Assembly: GCA_934168305.1 (NCBI GenBank)
Contig: CAKPNF010000001.1
Location: 62,001-126,000, forward strand
Reading direction: 5' to 3'
DNA: 64,000 nt
DNA from: an uncultured Clostridia bacterium
GTDB taxonomy: Bacteria; Bacillota; Clostridia; TANB77; CAG-508
The translations under genes and the position numbers were made by a program. The notes beneath the pieces are model-generated. The model searched no databases. It was given only the letters and a program-made list of their open reading frames with translations, and had not been told where the DNA came from. How positions within the stretch are numbered: the first letter of the stretch is position 1; every line of letters starts with the position of its first letter. Shown here piece after piece: positions 52,237 to 60,996 of the stretch.

Positions 52237-54783
52237 ATGCCAAATAGTAGTAATAATCATTCAAAAAGAGCAAAAACAAAAAGAACTAATAAAGAAACAA
52301 ATAAAAACACAGCAACAAAGAAAAAAAATGTAAAAGAAAAAAACTCAAACAAAAAGAAAAAAGCAAATCAAAAATTTAAATTAATTTTAAAGATTTTACT
52401 TATTCTATTTTTGCTGTTATGTGTAGTAGGAGCTGGAATTATAGCTGCAATGTTCTTTGGTTTGTTTGGAGATGAATTCGAAATAACAAAAGAAGAACTC
52501 ACAAGCGGATCATCTGATACCGTTGTATACGATATAGACAATAATGAGATAGCAAGCTTAAGTGCAAAAGAAAAAAGAAAAAAAATATCATTAAGCGAAA
52601 TGCCTCAGTATTTACCAAAAGCATATATTGCAATAGAGGATAAAAGATTTTATTCTCATAGTGGTGTTGATATAAAAAGAACAGCCGGAGCAATACTAGG
52701 AGTAGTTACAGGAAAATCTTCATACGGTGGAAGTTCAATCACACAACAATTAGTAAAAAACATAACTGATGATAAGCAAAGGTCAGGAATCGCAGGTGTA
52801 ACTAGAAAATTAAAAGAATGGACAAAAGCAATTCAAATAGAAAGAATGATTTCAAAAGATCAAATATTGGAATTATATCTAAACATCATATTTGTAGGGG
52901 GACCTGAACTACATGGTGTTGAGTTAGGTTCAATATATTATTTTAATAAAAATGCAAAAGACTTAGACTTAGCAGAATGTGCGTTTTTAGCAGGAATTAA
53001 CCATTCACCAAACGCATATAATCCATACAATGATAACCTAGACCAAGAAAAAGTTGCAAAATCAACAAAAGACAGAACTTTAACTGTTTTAAAAGAAATG
53101 AAAAATCAAGGCTTAATTGAAAATGAAGATGAATACAATAATGCAGTTGCTAAAGTAGAATCAGGATTAAAATTTGAAAAAGGAAATACAGGTGGACAAT
53201 ATCAATATTCATATCACACAGAAGCAGCAATCGAACAAATAGTAGAACAAGTAATGGAAGAAAAAGGTGTAAGCAAATCATTTGCTGAAGATTATGTTTA
53301 TGGTAGCGGGTTAAAAATATACACTACTCAAAATTCAACAATTCAATCTAGAGTGGAAGAAGAATTTGCAAAAACAAAATATCAAATATCAGGTAGAGAA
53401 AAAAATAGTGAAACAGGAAAGTTAAAAAATGATCATACACAATCTGCTATTGTTATAATAGATAATTCAACATCGCAAGTAGTTGCAGTTGGAGGAGAGT
53501 TAGGAAATAATTTAGCAACAGGAATGAACAGAGCAACTGATGCTGTGAGACAAACTGGTTCATCTATGAAGCCTTTAGCTGATGTAGTACCAGGATTGCA
53601 AGAAAAAATAATAACAGCAGCAACAGTATATGATGATAAAAAGACAAATTTTGGTGGAACTTATGAACCAGGAAACTATAATAATGAAAAAGGTTTAATA
53701 AACATTAGAAGTTGTATAAGAACATCTCAAAATATACCAATGGTTAAGATAATGGCAGAATTAACACCTAAGAAATCAGTTGAATATTTAGAAAAAATGG
53801 GAATAACAACATTGGGAAATGAGACTTTACCATTAGCAATTGGTGGAATGAATATAGGAATTACACCATTAGAGATGGCTGGTGCTTATGCAGCAATAGC
53901 AAATGATGGAGTCTATACAAAACCTACATTTTATACAAAAGTTGTAGATAATAATGGAAATACAGTTTTAACACCAAACCAGCCAAAAACAAAAGTTATA
54001 TCAGAACAAAACGCCTATATATCAAGGTCAATAATGAAAGAACCAACTTTATCTGGAGGAACTGCAACATACTGTTCAATATCTGGAATGGAAACATGTG
54101 CAAAAACAGGTTCAACAGATAGTTATAAAGATAGATGGTTATGTGGTATGACACCATATTATACAGCAGCTTGTTGGTGGGGATTTGATACACCAGAACC
54201 ATTAACATATGCAAATGGAAGTGTTTATAGTGTAGATGGAAGAAACCCAGCCGGACAAATGTGGGCTTCAATTATGAAAGATATACACAAAGGGTTAACA
54301 AATAAAAATTTCAACAAACCAACATCCGGATTAACACAAGCAAGTGTATGTAAAATTACTGGATGTTTAGCTACAAATTCTTGTACAGATAAATATACAG
54401 AGATATTCACAACAGATAATTTACCACAAAAATGTGAAGGACACGGAACTCAAAGAATATGTCAAGTGTCTGGAAAAGTTGCAAATGAATATTGTCCAGC
54501 AGAAAGTGTAAAAGATGTAGCATATGGTGGAACAATTCCAAAAGAAAAATTAGGACTATGGAAAACTCTAAATCCATCAAAAACAGGAAATGAACAAATA
54601 ACAGAAACATGTACAGTTCATAAAAAAACTGAAGAAAAACCAATAACAAATATAGAAACTAACAATACGAATAATAGTAAAACAAACACAGTAACAAACG
54701 ACGTAATAGATGATAACAAAACAAATACTGTAACAAACAGTACAACTGATGATGATACAGTTGAAAACAAAACAGAAAATTAA
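52237..54783 (+). CDS. Penicillin-binding protein 1A (bifunctional transglycosylase-transpeptidase)
   Basis: ATG 52237 follows AAGGAGGT by 9 bases. The 848-residue protein has a very basic, Lys/Asn-rich cytoplasmic start and one membrane helix (about 48-76). The GT51 transglycosylase shows 'EDKRFYSHSGVDIKR' and 'GGSSITQQLVKN'. The transpeptidase has SSMK at 442-445 and KTG at 623-625. A C-terminal part with several cysteines ('CKITGCLATNSC', 'CQVSGKVANEYCP') and a Thr/Asn-rich tail follow. It polymerises and cross-links peptidoglycan outside the membrane. The paired cysteines suggest disulfides in the extracellular tail. Confidence 0.93.
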   Translation: MPNSSNNHSKRAKTKRTNKETNKNTATKKKNVKEKNSNKKKKANQKFKLILKILLILFLLLCVVGAGIIAAMFFGLFGDEFEITKEELTSGSSDTVVYDIDNNEIASLSAKEKRKKISLSEMPQYLPKAYIAIEDKRFYSHSGVDIKRTAGAILGVVTGKSSYGGSSITQQLVKNITDDKQRSGIAGVTRKLKEWTKAIQIERMISKDQILELYLNIIFVGGPELHGVELGSIYYFNKNAKDLDLAECAFLAGINHSPNAYNPYNDNLDQEKVAKSTKDRTLTVLKEMKNQGLIENEDEYNNAVAKVESGLKFEKGNTGGQYQYSYHTEAAIEQIVEQVMEEKGVSKSFAEDYVYGSGLKIYTTQNSTIQSRVEEEFAKTKYQISGREKNSETGKLKNDHTQSAIVIIDNSTSQVVAVGGELGNNLATGMNRATDAVRQTGSSMKPLADVVPGLQEKIITAATVYDDKKTNFGGTYEPGNYNNEKGLINIRSCIRTSQNIPMVKIMAELTPKKSVEYLEKMGITTLGNETLPLAIGGMNIGITPLEMAGAYAAIANDGVYTKPTFYTKVVDNNGNTVLTPNQPKTKVISEQNAYISRSIMKEPTLSGGTATYCSISGMETCAKTGSTDSYKDRWLCGMTPYYTAACWWGFDTPEPLTYANGSVYSVDGRNPAGQMWASIMKDIHKGLTNKNFNKPTSGLTQASVCKITGCLATNSCTDKYTEIFTTDNLPQKCEGHGTQRICQVSGKVANEYCPAESVKDVAYGGTIPKEKLGLWKTLNPSKTGNEQITETCTVHKKTEEKPITNIETNNTNNSKTNTVTNDVIDDNKTNTVTNSTTDDDTVENKTEN

Positions 54784-54786
54784 AAA

Positions 54787-54817
54787 TTAAGACACTTTAA
54801 AAATTGAAGTGTCTTAA
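54787..54817 (+). terminator. Rho-independent terminator-like hairpin
   Basis: TTAAGACACTT (54787-54797) pairs perfectly with AAGTGTCTTAA (54807-54817). It lies between the penicillin-binding protein gene and cysS. The T tract is weak. Confidence 0.6.
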
Positions 54818-54838
54818 ACAAAATGCAAGGGGGGAAAA

Positions 54839-56239
54839 ATGGATATATATTTTTATAATACATTAACAAGAAAAAAGGACAAATTTAAACCAATTAATCC
54901 AAAAGAAGTACGAATATATTCATGCGGACCAACAGTTTATAAAGATGCTACAATAGGAAATATGAGAACAAACATATTTCAAGATGTCTTAAGAAGAGTA
55001 TTAAGATATAATGGGTACAAAATAAAACACGCAATGAATATAACTGATGTTGGGCATTTAGTATCAGATGGTGATGAAGGTGAGGACAAGATGCTCAAAT
55101 CAGCAAGAGAAGAACACAAAACGCCATTACAAATAGCAGAATATTATACAAAATTATTTTTTAATGATTTAGCAAGTTTAAACATAGAAACACCTGAAAT
55201 AGTATGTAAAGCAACAGAACATATAAAAGAAATGCTTGAATATGTTGAAAAATTAATAGAAAATGGATATGCATATGAAACATCAACAGCAATATATTTT
55301 GATATTTCTAAATTAGATAAATATCCAATATTATCAAATTTAGAAGTTGAAAAACAAAAAGCAGGAGCAAGAGTAGAAGTAGATTCAGAAAAAAGAAATC
55401 CAGCAGACTTTGCACTTTGGATAAAAGCACCAGAAAATCATTTAATGAAATGGGATAGTCCTTGGGGACCAAGTTATCCAGGATGGCATATAGAATGTTC
55501 TGCAATGGGTCAAAAATACTTAGGTGACCAATTTGATATACATACAGGCGGAATAGATTTAATACCAACACACCATGAAAATGAAATTGCACAAAGCAAA
55601 GGAAAATGTGGTAAAATACCTGCAAATTATTGGATGCATGGAGAATATTTACTAATTAATGGTGGAAAAATGTCAAAATCTTTAGGAAACGTATATTTAG
55701 TTAAAGACATAAAAGAAAAAGGATATGACCCAATAGTATACAAATTATTTAGTTATTCTTGCCATTACAGGAACAAATTGAACTTTACATGGGAAGGAAT
55801 AGATGCAGCATCAAAATCACTAGAAAGATTACGTAACAGTTATCAAATAAACTTGAATGGAACAGATGAATTAACAGCAGAAGATAAGGAAAAATTAGCA
55901 CAAATAGAAGAAAACTTCCATAAAGCAATAAATGATGATTTAAACATGCCACTTGCAATGAGCTTTGTTTGGGAGGCAGCTAGATTCGAAAAGAAGAATC
56001 CAGAGGTTGCAAAATTACTTGCACAATTTGACACAGTTCTTGGAATTAAAATTGACGAAGTAAATACAGAAAAAGGGGAAATTCCACAAGAGATATTAGA
56101 TTTAGTAGAACAAAGAAAAATTGCAAGAGAAAATAAAGATTGGGCTAAATCAGATGAATTAAGAGACTTGATTAATGAAAAAGGATATGTAGTAAAAGAT
56201 ACAAAAAATGGAGCTGAAATTAATAAAGTTAGTAAATAA
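54839..56239 (+). CDS. cysS: Cysteinyl-tRNA synthetase
   Basis: The 466-residue protein starts 'MDIYFYNTLTRKKDKF' and 'YSCGPTVYKDATIGNMRTNI', with the first zinc cysteine. The remaining zinc site lies in 'GWHIECSAMGQKYLG' and 'THHENEIAQS'. The class I motif is 'GKMSKSLGN'. In place of the usual HIGN signature it reads TIGN, so the first histidine of the HIGH motif is replaced by threonine. Length and the rest are normal. It charges tRNA-Cys. A GGGGGG site lies upstream and the NUDIX gene follows after 10 bases. Confidence 0.95.
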   Translation: MDIYFYNTLTRKKDKFKPINPKEVRIYSCGPTVYKDATIGNMRTNIFQDVLRRVLRYNGYKIKHAMNITDVGHLVSDGDEGEDKMLKSAREEHKTPLQIAEYYTKLFFNDLASLNIETPEIVCKATEHIKEMLEYVEKLIENGYAYETSTAIYFDISKLDKYPILSNLEVEKQKAGARVEVDSEKRNPADFALWIKAPENHLMKWDSPWGPSYPGWHIECSAMGQKYLGDQFDIHTGGIDLIPTHHENEIAQSKGKCGKIPANYWMHGEYLLINGGKMSKSLGNVYLVKDIKEKGYDPIVYKLFSYSCHYRNKLNFTWEGIDAASKSLERLRNSYQINLNGTDELTAEDKEKLAQIEENFHKAINDDLNMPLAMSFVWEAARFEKKNPEVAKLLAQFDTVLGIKIDEVNTEKGEIPQEILDLVEQRKIARENKDWAKSDELRDLINEKGYVVKDTKNGAEINKVSK

Positions 56240-56249
56240 GGTGAAATAA

Positions 56250-56798
56250 ATGAAAAAAATTCAATATGGTAAAGACGAAAAAACTGTATATAATAATGAA
56301 GTAAATAAAGTAAGAGCAATTGTATTAAATCAAAATGGAAGAGCTTTAATTGTTAAGTATGCCGGATTATATATGTTACCAGGTGGGAGAGTTGATAATG
56401 GAGAGCAACCATTAGAAGCATTAAAAAGAGAAATATTAGAAGAATCAGGAATTGAAATTAATATTAATGAAGTAAAAGAATTTTTACAAATAGATAGTTA
56501 TAATGAAAAATATTATAGCAGAAAATATAAAGAACTCATAAGTAGAGTTACACATACTAAAATTTATTTTGTTGAAACAGATCAAGATATAAACGAACAA
56601 AAGAAGAAATTGACACCAAGTGAAATTGAAAAAAATCATAGAATAAGCTTTGAAAATCTATCAATAATTCCATATTTAGTACAAACAAATCAAAGTGATA
56701 ATATTAAGAAAATTGAATTTGATAGAGAAATATTGACTGCATTAAAAGAGTTTGCTATACACAGAAATATAGAAGAAAACAAGTGTAAAGAAAAATAA
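56250..56798 (+). CDS. NUDIX hydrolase
   Basis: The 182-residue protein contains a full Nudix box, 'GGRVDNGEQPLEALKREILEESGIE' in outline (G-x5-E-x7-REVLEESG type), within a fold that starts 'VRAIVLNQNGRALIVKYAG'. It probably hydrolyses a nucleoside diphosphate derivative. The substrate cannot be told. The C-terminal 60 residues are helical and extra. It follows cysS by 10 bases with GGTGA as ribosome binding site, so the two are co-transcribed. Confidence 0.88.
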   Translation: MKKIQYGKDEKTVYNNEVNKVRAIVLNQNGRALIVKYAGLYMLPGGRVDNGEQPLEALKREILEESGIEININEVKEFLQIDSYNEKYYSRKYKELISRVTHTKIYFVETDQDINEQKKKLTPSEIEKNHRISFENLSIIPYLVQTNQSDNIKKIEFDREILTALKEFAIHRNIEENKCKEK

Positions 56799-56836
56799 AT
56801 ATGAACTAATTTTTTAGAAATTAAGGAGGAATAAAA

Positions 56837-57865
56837 ATGGCAATATTATTACCAGGAGGAGCAGGATTTATAGGAAGTCATACTGCTGTAGAATTATTAA
56901 ATAAAGGAAAAGAAATAGTCATAATAGACAACTTCTCAAACAGTACACCAAAAGCATTAGAAGCAATAAAAAAAATAACAGGAAAAGATTTTAAATTTTA
57001 TGAAATGGATTATCTAGACAGAGAAAAATTAGAAAAAGTATTTGAAGAAAATAATATAGAAGCAGTAATGAACTTTGCAGGGTACAAAGCAGTTGGAGAA
57101 TCAGTAAAAGAGCCATTAAAATACTATTATAATAACGTATCAGGCGCTATCATTTTATTAGAAACAATGAAAAAATATAATGTTAAAAAATTTGTTTTTA
57201 GTTCATCAGCAACAATCTATGGTGACCCAGGAAATCCAAAATATATTGAAGAATTTGGAAGAGGAAAAACAACAAATCCATATGGAACAACAAAGTCAAT
57301 GATTGAACAAATTTTAGAAGATTTATATAATTCAGACAATAATTGGGATATTGCAATTCTAAGATATTTCAATCCTGTAGGTGCACATGAAAGCGGTTTA
57401 ATAGGAGAAGAACCACAAGGAATTCCAAATAACTTAATGCCATTTATAATGAAAGTAGCAAATAAAGAATTAGATCACTTAAATATATTTGGAAATGACT
57501 ACGAAGGAACCAAAGACGGAACCGGTGCAAGAGACTATTTACATGTTGTTGATTTAGCTATAGGACATGTAAAAGCCTTAGAAAAATTAGACAAAGAACA
57601 ACAAGGAATATATATTTATAATTTAGGTACAGGGACAGCGTATACAGTCCTAGAAATGGTTGAAACATTTAAAAAAGTAAATAATATAGATGTACCTTAT
57701 AAAATCACATCAAGGAGAGATGGAGATTTAGCAGTATATTATGCAGATCCTACAAAAGCAAAAAATGAATTAGGATGGACAGCAACTAGAACATTAGAAG
57801 ATATGTGTAGAGACAGTTGGAATTATATAAAAAATTCATCTAAAGGTGAAAAAAATGATATATGA
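56837..57865 (+). CDS. galE: UDP-glucose 4-epimerase
   Basis: The 342-residue protein has the NAD-binding 'PGGAGFIGSHTAVELL', 'VIIDNFSNSTPKAL', the 'FAGYKAVGESVKEPLKYY' region, the catalytic 'FSSSATIYGDP' and Tyr-x3-Lys in 'NPYGTTKSM', and 'DYLHVVDLAIGHVKAL'. It interconverts UDP-glucose and UDP-galactose for surface polysaccharides. AAGGAGGA precedes the start. It overlaps the RusA gene by 11 bases. Confidence 0.95.
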   Translation: MAILLPGGAGFIGSHTAVELLNKGKEIVIIDNFSNSTPKALEAIKKITGKDFKFYEMDYLDREKLEKVFEENNIEAVMNFAGYKAVGESVKEPLKYYYNNVSGAIILLETMKKYNVKKFVFSSSATIYGDPGNPKYIEEFGRGKTTNPYGTTKSMIEQILEDLYNSDNNWDIAILRYFNPVGAHESGLIGEEPQGIPNNLMPFIMKVANKELDHLNIFGNDYEGTKDGTGARDYLHVVDLAIGHVKALEKLDKEQQGIYIYNLGTGTAYTVLEMVETFKKVNNIDVPYKITSRRDGDLAVYYADPTKAKNELGWTATRTLEDMCRDSWNYIKNSSKGEKNDI

Positions 57866-58265
57866 GTTTGAAGTACCAGGAAAAGTAATAGGAAAAGGAA
57901 GACCAAGATTAAATACTTACTCAGGTATTGTATATACACCAACAAAAACAAAAGATTATGAAACACTTGTAGAACAATATTTTTTATTAAAGTACCCAAA
58001 ATTTAAAGTATTTGAAGGTCGAGTAAAAGTAAGTATTATTGCATACTTTGCTATTCCAAAAGTAACAAAAAAATCAGATATAAATGAAATGTTAGATAAT
58101 AATATTAGTCCAACAAAAAAACCTGACATAGACAACATAGTAAAAGTAGTTTTAGATAGCATGAATAAATTTGCGTTTAAAGATGATAATCAAATTACTA
58201 AATTAGAAGTAGAAAAAAAGTATTCAATTGAAGACAAAATATATATAAAAATTGAAGAATATTAA
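57855..58265 (+). CDS. RusA-family Holliday junction resolvase
   Basis: ATG 57855 lies shortly after AAAGGTG, and the GTG at 57846 is part of that site. The 136-residue protein has 'GKVIGKGRPRLNTYSGIVYTP', the catalytic aspartates in 'KPDIDNIVKVVLDSMN' and 'AFKDDNQITKLEVEK'. This is the RusA pattern, an endonuclease that resolves four-way DNA junctions. RusA genes are often phage-derived, but no other phage gene is near. It overlaps galE and ends at a terminator. Confidence 0.92.
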   Translation: MIYEFEVPGKVIGKGRPRLNTYSGIVYTPTKTKDYETLVEQYFLLKYPKFKVFEGRVKVSIIAYFAIPKVTKKSDINEMLDNNISPTKKPDIDNIVKVVLDSMNKFAFKDDNQITKLEVEKKYSIEDKIYIKIEEY

Positions 58266-58283
58266 TAATTTAATAAATAACTA

Positions 58284-58323
58284 AAAAACATATTTGTAAT
58301 ATAATATACAGATATGTTTTTTT
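58284..58323 (+). terminator. Rho-independent terminator
   Basis: AAAACATAT and ATATGTTTT pair around an AT-rich loop, and seven T residues follow. It ends the galE-rusA transcript. Confidence 0.8.
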
Positions 58324-58462
58324 ACATTTATAAAATAAAAAAAGTTATTAATATTAAAAAGAAAACGATATTTAAAGTAAGTGGGGCAATATTAAAAGTT
58401 CAAAATACGGGAAAGTTTATGTTCAAATATTTATAGGAAAATAAATATTAACTAAGTATATT

Positions 58463-58492
58463 TTGTCAAAAATATATCCTGAAACATATAAT
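58463..58492 (+). promoter_or_regulatory. Putative cysE promoter
   Basis: TTGTCA (58463-58468) and TATAAT (58487-58492) are 18 bases apart. The leader to ATG 58511 would be short, about 12 bases. Confidence 0.6.
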
Positions 58493-58510
58493 ATTACTAA
58501 GGGTGATATT

Positions 58511-59027
58511 ATGAAAAATTTTTTTAAAGGATTATATGAAGATGCAAAAAACATACAAGAAAAAGACCCTGCTTGTAGAAATGTAATTGAAGCAATAATT
58601 TTATATCCAGGATTCCATGCAATTTTTTTTCACAGAATAGCTCATTATTTATATTGTAAAAAATTATATTTTTTTGCAAGGTTAATATCGCAAATATCAA
58701 GACATATTACAGGAATAGAAATTCATCCAGGAGCAAAAATAGGAAGAAAACTATTTATAGACCATGGAATGGGAATAGTAATTGGAGAAACAGCAACAAT
58801 TGGAAATAATTGTACAATATATCATAATAGTACATTAGGAGGAACAGGAAAAGATAAGTATAAAAGGCATCCTGACTTAGGGAATAATGTAATGGTCGGG
58901 TCTGGAGCAAAAGTTTTAGGTCCAATAAAAATAGGGGATAATGTAAAAATAGGAGCAAATAGTGTTGTATTAAAAGATATCCCTAATAATGTAACAGTAG
59001 TAGGAATACCTCGGAAAAATAAAATAA
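58511..59027 (+). CDS. cysE: Serine O-acetyltransferase, with a probable +1 frameshift at CGG 59012
   Basis: ATG 58511 follows GGGTGAT. The protein has an N-terminal helical part ('DPACRNVIEAIILYPGFHAIFFHRIAHYL') and a left-handed beta helix ('IHPGAKIGRKLFIDHGMGIVIGETATIG', 'LGGTGKDKYKRHPDLGNNV'). The plain frame runs past 'VVGIP' into 23 residues that translate the terminator and end at 59083. Skipping the C of CGG 59012-59014 gives 'VVGIPGKIK' and TAA 59025-59027, a normal end for this family (171 residues). The enzyme makes O-acetylserine for cysteine synthesis. Confidence 0.8.
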
Positions 59028-59037
59028 ATAAAACAAA

Positions 59038-59064
59038 AAGGATGCAATATTTTAATGCATCCTT
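59038..59064 (+). terminator. Terminator hairpin after cysE
   Basis: AAGGATGCA (59038-59046) pairs with TGCATCCTT (59056-59064). It begins 11 bases after the proposed cysE stop and abuts the stop of the minus-strand DUF1540 gene, so it may serve both. Confidence 0.7.
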
Positions 59065-59229
59065 CTATTCGTCATATTTATAACTTGAACATTTAGATTC
59101 ATCAGGTTGTTTTGTATTGCAATCCTTTGTTGGAGTAACCATAATTTCATTCAAAGTACAAAGTCCTTCTGATTTTTCGTTATATTTACAACTCTCAACA
59201 GTACAAGATATTTTTTGATTTCCTTCCAT
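59065..59229 (-). CDS. DUF1540 domain small protein, 54 residues
   Basis: The gene starts at ATG 59229 (minus strand) with GGAGG about 7 bases upstream and stops at 59065-59067. The peptide has a regular cysteine pattern: 'ISCTVESCKYNEKSEGLCTLNEIMV', then 'DCNTK' and 'SKCSSYKY'. This matches the DUF1540 family of small, probably metal-binding proteins common in Clostridia. The function is unknown. Its end meets the cysE terminator. Confidence 0.85.
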   Translation of the reverse strand: MEGNQKISCTVESCKYNEKSEGLCTLNEIMVTPTKDCNTKQPDESKCSSYKYDE

Positions 59230-59292
59230 TTTATACCTCCATAATATTATTAAAAAAGTTTAATAATATTATTATGTGTAAATTTGAAATTA

Positions 59293-59916
59293 CTATTCAC
59301 AATTACAATTTTCAGAAGAATTTTCTTCGCAATTTTCAGATGTATTTTTATTGCAAATTGCAGGTGGCTCTTTAAAACTTAAATACCAACTAATTCCATT
59401 TTTATTTTCATTAATATAATTTTGTCTTTCTTCCAATTCACAGAAAGTTTGAGGAGGAGGAACAATTACTGGTTGACCTGGCATCCAATTTGCAGCTGTA
59501 GAACCTTTACTACAATCTGCCATTTGTAGAGCTTGAACAGTTCTAATAATTTCGGGAATAAATCTTCCAACATTTAGTGGGTAAACAAAAATAGTTCTAA
59601 CAATACCTTTATCATCAATTATAAAAACATTTCTAACAGTTTGTGTTGTACTTACATCATTTGAAATCATACCATATTTTCTTGCAATTTGACCATTTCT
59701 ATCAGCAATAATAGGAAATGGAAGTTTAATTCCAGTTCTACAATAAATATCATAAATCCAAGCTAAATGAGAAGGATTGCTATCAATACTCAAACCTAAA
59801 AGTTCTGTATTTATTTGTTGGAAATATGTATATGCCCTAGCATAAGCAATCATTTCAGTTGTACACACAGGTGTCCCAGTATGTTCAAGTTTCAAGAATT
59901 GAAAAACTTGAAACAA
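59293..59916 (-). pseudogene. 1-Cys (Prx6-type) peroxiredoxin lacking its N-terminus
   Basis: The 207-codon frame has the peroxidatic cysteine in 'GTPVCTTEMIAYARAY', 'LLGLSIDSNPSHLAWIYDI', 'FPIIADRNGQIARKYGM', 'VRNVFIIDDKGIVRTIFVYP' and 'ANWMPGQPVIVPPPQT', so the main body is a Prx6-type peroxiredoxin. The usual first 40 residues, including the beta strands before 'PADFTPVCTTE', are missing. The frame begins at a TTG with no ribosome binding site, next to a GTTTCAAG/CTTGAAAC repeat. The C-terminus carries an extra cysteine-rich tail ('NCEENSSENCNCE'). It is probably inactive. Confidence 0.7.
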
Positions 59917-59985
59917 AAATATATATTTTTTATTAATAAAATGATATAATGAGAAAAATTTAATAAAGGGGAATGAATTAATAAA

Positions 59986-60996
59986 ATGTTAAATGATAAT
60001 AAAAAAATAAAAATGTTTTATATAAGTCTATGTATTTTAGTATTATTAATTTTAGTAGGAATTTACTTTATCTTTTTTAATCAGCAAAAGAACAGTAATA
60101 ATAAAGAGAACATAAATGAAAATATAGAATCTAATCAATTAGAAAATAATAATAACATAATAGAAGAAACAGAAGTAAAACATACAAAAAATTATAGTAG
60201 TGAGACTAAAATTGCCTATCAAAACGAAAATGATAAAGAAAATAGTACATTTGTATATTTGAATGAGAATAATAAAAATGATTATAAATGGAATGATTAC
60301 ATATTTGAAAATAAAATAATTTTAACAACTATGCCAGACATTGATTTTACACAATTTGAAGAATTGGAAGAAAATTTTTATACTTTAAAGATAACCGATA
60401 GTAAAATCTATAATGAATTTGCAGAAAAATATAATTTTAAAAAGCTAAATGAAAGTGATTTTGATAATATTTTTGCACAAATTATTGTTATGAAAGATAC
60501 TGATAGTTTAATAAAATATAGGGATGTAATAAAAGGAGAAGAATTTATAGCAGACGGTAATGTAAATTATACTTTACCTGTATCAAAAGGTGGAATAATT
60601 GATACATCAGAACCTTTTAAATCTTCTTGTATAATAGCTTATCTTCCAAACTATATGATGAGTAATGATTATTTTGATGTAATAGTACAAAACGAAAAGA
60701 TAAAAGTAAATAAAGAAACTGCACTAAATACAGCTAAAACTTATTTGAAAAATTTAAAATATAAAGGATGTACTAATTTTTCTTATCTAAATTATATTAG
60801 AGTTGTAAAAGCATATAAAAATGATTTCTTGAGCATAGATGATAAAGAAAATCCTAAGGAAGATACCAATAAAAAATATACTGTTTGGAAAGTATTATCG
60901 TATTCTGAAGAAGATCCTTGTACTTCAGCTATTTTATATATTGATGCTAATACAGGAAAAATAATTGGTGGAAAAATAAATTATGCAACGGATTAG
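59986..60996 (+). CDS. Membrane-anchored unknown protein
   Basis: The 336-residue protein has one N-terminal membrane helix ('FYISLCILVLLILVGIYFIFF'), a low-complexity Asn/Glu linker and a soluble domain outside the cell. That domain ends 'TVWKVLSYSEEDPCTSAILYIDANTGKIIGG', which resembles PepSY-like folds in secreted proteins, though I cannot assign a family. AAAGGGGA lies about 13 bases before ATG. Its end overlaps the next gene by 14 bases. Confidence 0.65.
   Translation: MLNDNKKIKMFYISLCILVLLILVGIYFIFFNQQKNSNNKENINENIESNQLENNNNIIEETEVKHTKNYSSETKIAYQNENDKENSTFVYLNENNKNDYKWNDYIFENKIILTTMPDIDFTQFEELEENFYTLKITDSKIYNEFAEKYNFKKLNESDFDNIFAQIIVMKDTDSLIKYRDVIKGEEFIADGNVNYTLPVSKGGIIDTSEPFKSSCIIAYLPNYMMSNDYFDVIVQNEKIKVNKETALNTAKTYLKNLKYKGCTNFSYLNYIRVVKAYKNDFLSIDDKENPKEDTNKKYTVWKVLSYSEEDPCTSAILYIDANTGKIIGGKINYATD

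Noticed and set aside
58463..58510. Longer cysE start at TTG 58463
   Set aside because: That TTG is the -35 element of a good promoter, and ATG 58511 has a GGGTGAT ribosome binding site.
29537..59014. CGG reassigned to another amino acid as the explanation of the three breaks
   Set aside because: Any one-codon meaning leaves the downstream part out of frame. Only skipping one base restores all three proteins.
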